This document shows positions 5,363 to 7,632 of a stretch of DNA of 7,632 nt, piece by piece. The stretch lies in the NCBI GenBank assembly GCA_030705745.1, contig JAUZPT010000131.1:1-7632 (forward strand). Reading direction: 5' to 3'. Position numbers and translations under genes: made by a program. The notes below the pieces were generated by a model that made no database searches, had not been told where the DNA came from, and saw nothing but the letters and a program-made list of their open reading frames with translations. The first letter of the stretch is position 1. Each line of letters opens with the position of its first letter. The DNA is from Bacillota bacterium (GTDB lineage Bacteria > Bacillota > Bacilli > Bacillales > Cytobacillaceae).

Positions 5363-6208
5363 ATGAACGAAAAAACGCTTGCCTTATATAATTATTTTAT
5401 CGAGAATGCCACTGACGTTACGAAGGATTGGGCTGCCTACCAAGAGATTAAATCCGGGTCCGATTACTCGTCCGATGCTCCTCCAAAGGTGGCAAAAAAA
5501 GTCGCCACTCAAAATACGGGCTATGTTAAAGTAGTGGCACAATCTCTTCTTCAAACTGACAGTGAAATGAGAGAGAGTATTTTAGCATGGACAACGCAAA
5601 CCGCTTCTGATCGGGTCAAGTCCAGTACAACTTTAAGCGAGGTTGCCAAAAATTTAGGGATTTTTAGAAAAGTGTATTGGCAGCATATCAAGAAGTTCAT
5701 CCGCGAAACAGAATTGGATGTTACGGTTGAAGACGTTTTGAGTTGGGAAGAAACGATTAATTATACTCTCGATTATGTTTTGGAAAGCTTCACAAGTGTA
5801 TTCCTTGAAATTCTCCTGGATCGCTTGAAATCACAGTCCAACTTAATCATGGAGCTCAGCTCTCCTATCATTCCTCTTTCTGAAAGCATTGGCCTTCTTC
5901 CGCTTATCGGAGACATCGACACAGCCCGTGCAAAATGGATTTTGGAATCAACGCTTGAACAGAGTGTTAATTTAAAAATCCATCATCTCATCATGGATTT
6001 ATCGGGGGTTGCCGCGATTGACATGATGGTTGCGCACAAGCTGTTGCAAGTGATTCAATCACTTAAACTCGTTGGTGTCAAAACGACGCTTCTCGGCATC
6101 CGGCCGGAAGTAGCCCAATCAGCAATAAACCTCGGCATCGACTTAAAAGATGTCAAAGCTGAAAATTCACTAAAAAAGATACTGAAGAACCTCCAGTTTC
6201 AGGCTTAA
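5363..6208 (+). CDS. RsbR-family stressosome co-antagonist (N-terminal globin-like region plus STAS domain)
   Basis: RsbR proteins build the stressosome with RsbS and RsbT and feed environmental stress signals to the sigma-B cascade. The product has 281 residues, near the roughly 275 usual for RsbR paralogues. Residues about 1-160 fit the helical, non-haem globin-like sensor region and about 163-275 the STAS domain, with PIIPLSE (169-175), GDIDTARAK (183-191), DLSGVAAID (212-220) and GIRPEVAQ (245-252). Thr187 matches RsbRA Thr171, but the position of RsbRA Thr205 is Met221, so the second RsbT phosphorylation site is lost. ATG 5363 is chosen because GAGGAG at 5351-5356 lies 6 bases upstream and the sequence aligns with RsbR N-termini. 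An in-frame TTG at 5309 has no properly spaced ribosome binding site, and ATG 5360 is only 3 bases from GAGGAG. No rsbS, rsbT or sigB is nearby, so this is an unlinked paralogue; which one is not determined. Confidence 0.88.
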   Translation: MNEKTLALYNYFIENATDVTKDWAAYQEIKSGSDYSSDAPPKVAKKVATQNTGYVKVVAQSLLQTDSEMRESILAWTTQTASDRVKSSTTLSEVAKNLGIFRKVYWQHIKKFIRETELDVTVEDVLSWEETINYTLDYVLESFTSVFLEILLDRLKSQSNLIMELSSPIIPLSESIGLLPLIGDIDTARAKWILESTLEQSVNLKIHHLIMDLSGVAAIDMMVAHKLLQVIQSLKLVGVKTTLLGIRPEVAQSAINLGIDLKDVKAENSLKKILKNLQFQA

Positions 6209-6253
6209 AACTAGAATGCTGCCGAGGGCACATTTTACAATTAATAGACACAT

Positions 6254-6299
6254 AAAAAGAGGGTGTCCCAAAGGTATAACTTTTGGGCACCCTCTTTTT
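6254..6299. terminator. Bidirectional intrinsic terminator between convergent genes
   Basis: AAAAAGAGGGTG followed by CCCAAA (6254-6272, with a bulged T at 6266) pairs with TTTGGG and CACCCTCTTTTT (6282-6299) around a short loop. The GC-rich stem is flanked by A5 on the left and T5 on the right, so it can end transcription on both strands. It lies between the plus-strand RsbR-family gene (stop at 6208) and the minus-strand dehydrogenase (stop at 6333) and can serve both. Confidence 0.9.
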
Positions 6300-6332
6300 G
6301 TATTTCTAACAAGTATTTTTTACGAATTCAAA

Positions 6333-7094
6333 CTAGCTTCTTTTTATTGCTGCATAAGGAAAAATAGGATCTTTCAGTTCAAATTCATACGTAGATCCAT
6401 TCACAATTCCTAAAACCTTTTCACTATCATAAAGTTCGAGCATAAATTCCGCCATTTCTTTTGCCGTATGATACTTTGGTACAACACCTTCTAAACTAAA
6501 ATCATTAAGATCAAAAGCACGTTTTGCAAATTCTGTTTCAGTTGAAGCAGGTGCTAAAACTTTTGCTTGCATGTTTGCACCTTGTGCTTTTAGTTCCTGT
6601 GCAAGACCTTCTGTAAATGCACTTACATAAAACTTCGTTGCACAATATGTAACTGAACTTTCAAGAATTCTATATCCTCCTGCGGAAGAAACATTAATCA
6701 GTTGTGTACCTTCTACCTTCGAATAATCACGTGCGTAAAGAGATGAAAATATGGTCAATGCTTCGATATTCACATGCAACATCGACTCAATTTTATTTAA
6801 ATTTTGGTCAGCAACAGATGCAAAATTACCGAACCCTGCATTATTAATCCAAGTTTCAATTTGATAATTTTTAAGATCTTCATAAAGCTCGTAAACATTT
6901 TTGCTAACTGATAAGTCAGTTGTACGAATGACTACCTCTAAGTTTGGATTAATCTGTTCGATTTCTTGCTTTAATTTCTCTAGCTCATCTTTCCTACGCG
7001 CTACAATGATTAAGTTTTTTCCGCGTGACGCAAAAGCTAATGCGGTTTCATAACCGATCCCTGAACTAGCACCAGTAATAACCGTATATTTCAT
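6333..7094 (-). CDS. Short-chain dehydrogenase/reductase (SDR), substrate unknown
   Basis: This is a classical SDR of 253 residues, probably a soluble NADP(H)-dependent oxidoreductase. The cofactor motif TGASSGIG is at 7-14, NNAG at 84-87, a structural Asn at 109, the catalytic Ser at 136 or 137, and YCATK with Tyr150 and Lys154. The ARR at 32-34 after the second strand favours NADP(H) over NAD(H). No signal peptide or membrane segment is seen. AGGAGGA at 7107-7101 lies 6 bases before the ATG. The gene is visibly AT-rich: about 35% GC in hand-counted lines, against about 50% in sampled nirB lines. This suggests a different history from its neighbours. It sits 53 bases after the chemoreceptor gene on the same strand with no terminator between, so read-through is possible. 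The substrate cannot be inferred. Confidence 0.9.
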   Translation of the reverse strand: MKYTVITGASSGIGYETALAFASRGKNLIIVARRKDELEKLKQEIEQINPNLEVVIRTTDLSVSKNVYELYEDLKNYQIETWINNAGFGNFASVADQNLNKIESMLHVNIEALTIFSSLYARDYSKVEGTQLINVSSAGGYRILESSVTYCATKFYVSAFTEGLAQELKAQGANMQAKVLAPASTETEFAKRAFDLNDFSLEGVVPKYHTAKEMAEFMLELYDSEKVLGIVNGSTYEFELKDPIFPYAAIKRS

Positions 7095-7147
7095 GTGAAT
7101 TCCTCCTGAATTTGTGAATTTATAGTGATCGTGAAAACCCGATTAAT

Positions 7148-7632
7148 TCAAGTTATCCTATTATCAAGCTCTAACAATAGTTTATTGTTTTCCTGAATAT
7201 CACGATAAATACCTTCGATCTCCGTTGAAATCGTGTCCTCTTTTTGCTTAATTGAGCTTAATTTCTGCATTGCGCCTTCTTGTTCACTCGTTATTTCCTT
7301 TAAGCTTGAAGCCAGCTCCACGCTTTGTGTTCGGATCGAAAGGACGCCCTCTGATACGGAGTGCAATTCCGAATTTTGTATATCCACTTTTGTATCCACT
7401 TGCTGCATCAGTCCGTCGAAACTTTTAAAAGCAGAGAAGCTTTCATTGATTTTAAACTGAATTTGATCCAATTGATCGGAAATCTTTTTTGAGGCATCCG
7501 CAGAGGCAGTGGCAAGCTTTCCAACCTCCTGTGCGACAACGGAGAATCCTTTTCCATGGTCTCCCGCACGCGCAGCTTCAATGGAAGCGTTCAGTGCCAA
7601 AATCTTCGTTTGAGCGGAAATGCCTGAGATCG
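7148..7632 (-). CDS. Methyl-accepting chemotaxis protein, C-terminal signalling domain (N-terminus beyond the window)
   Basis: The frame is open from the right edge to a TGA at 7150-7148, giving 161 C-terminal residues; the start is outside the window. Near the edge is the conserved hairpin tip of chemoreceptors: [19 protein letters not shown], then [11 protein letters not shown] and GKLA. This region normally binds the CheA kinase and CheW adaptor. The rest is a predicted descending coiled-coil arm with glutamine/glutamate-rich heptads, ending in ELDNRIT. No transmembrane segment is visible in the part present, so it cannot be told whether the receptor is membrane-bound or soluble. One small deviation is Gly in EVGKLA where Arg is usual (EVRKLA). 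An internal TTG at 7600 is the Leu of the tip motif, not a start. Confidence 0.92.
   Translation of the reverse strand, partial: ISGISAQTKILALNASIEAARAGDHGKGFSVVAQEVGKLATASADASKKISDQLDQIQFKINESFSAFKSFDGLMQQVDTKVDIQNSELHSVSEGVLSIRTQSVELASSLKEITSEQEGAMQKLSSIKQKEDTISTEIEGIYRDIQENNKLLLELDNRIT

Noticed and set aside
1..7632. CRISPR array, tRNA or rRNA gene, transposase, toxin-antitoxin or phage defence system
   Set aside because: No spaced direct repeats, RNA gene features or matching proteins were found; every long frame is explained by the annotated genes.

Overview
The window looks like chromosomal DNA from a Bacillus-type firmicute (Bacillaceae). The evidence is strong AGGAGG-type ribosome binding sites, a NirB/NirD/NasF set with lengths close to those I recall for B. 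subtilis NasD/NasE/NasF, a class II SirB/CbiX chelatase, an RsbR-family stressosome protein, and a chemoreceptor signalling domain. I cannot name the species.

Left and centre (1-4974, all minus strand): a four-gene nitrite reduction and siroheme operon, read right to left as nirB, nirD, nasF, sirB. NirB and NirD form the NADH-dependent nitrite reductase, which makes ammonium. NasF turns uroporphyrinogen III into precorrin-2 and carries a fused HemD-like C-terminal domain. SirB inserts iron into sirohydrochlorin to give the siroheme NirB needs. The precorrin-2 dehydrogenase step is not encoded here; sirB runs off the left edge, so that gene could lie just beyond it. nirB and nirD overlap by 4 bases. 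An 82-base gap with a stem-loop and a 12-bp direct repeat separates nirD from nasF.

Divergent regulatory region (4975-5362): two perfect TGTGA-N6-TCACA palindromes lie 30 bp apart upstream of nirB. The proximal one is centred exactly at -41.5 relative to the start predicted from a TACAAT -10 box, the arrangement of a class II Fnr/CRP-type activated promoter. This suggests the operon is switched on by oxygen limitation and serves nitrite ammonification as well as, or instead of, assimilation. The distal palindrome also fits the core of a Rex site. A near-match to a CcpA cre site and a candidate sigma-A promoter for the plus-strand gene are in the same region.

Right side (5363-7632): a plus-strand RsbR-family (globin-like plus STAS) gene keeps one conserved phosphoacceptor threonine but has methionine at the other. 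A strong bidirectional terminator follows. Next comes a minus-strand short-chain dehydrogenase that is clearly more AT-rich than its neighbours, and then the C-terminal part of a methyl-accepting chemotaxis protein that runs off the right edge.

I see no CRISPR array, tRNA, rRNA, complete mobile element or wholly new system. The most informative signals are the nirB promoter architecture, the altered RsbR phosphosite, the nirD-nasF gap and the AT-rich dehydrogenase.
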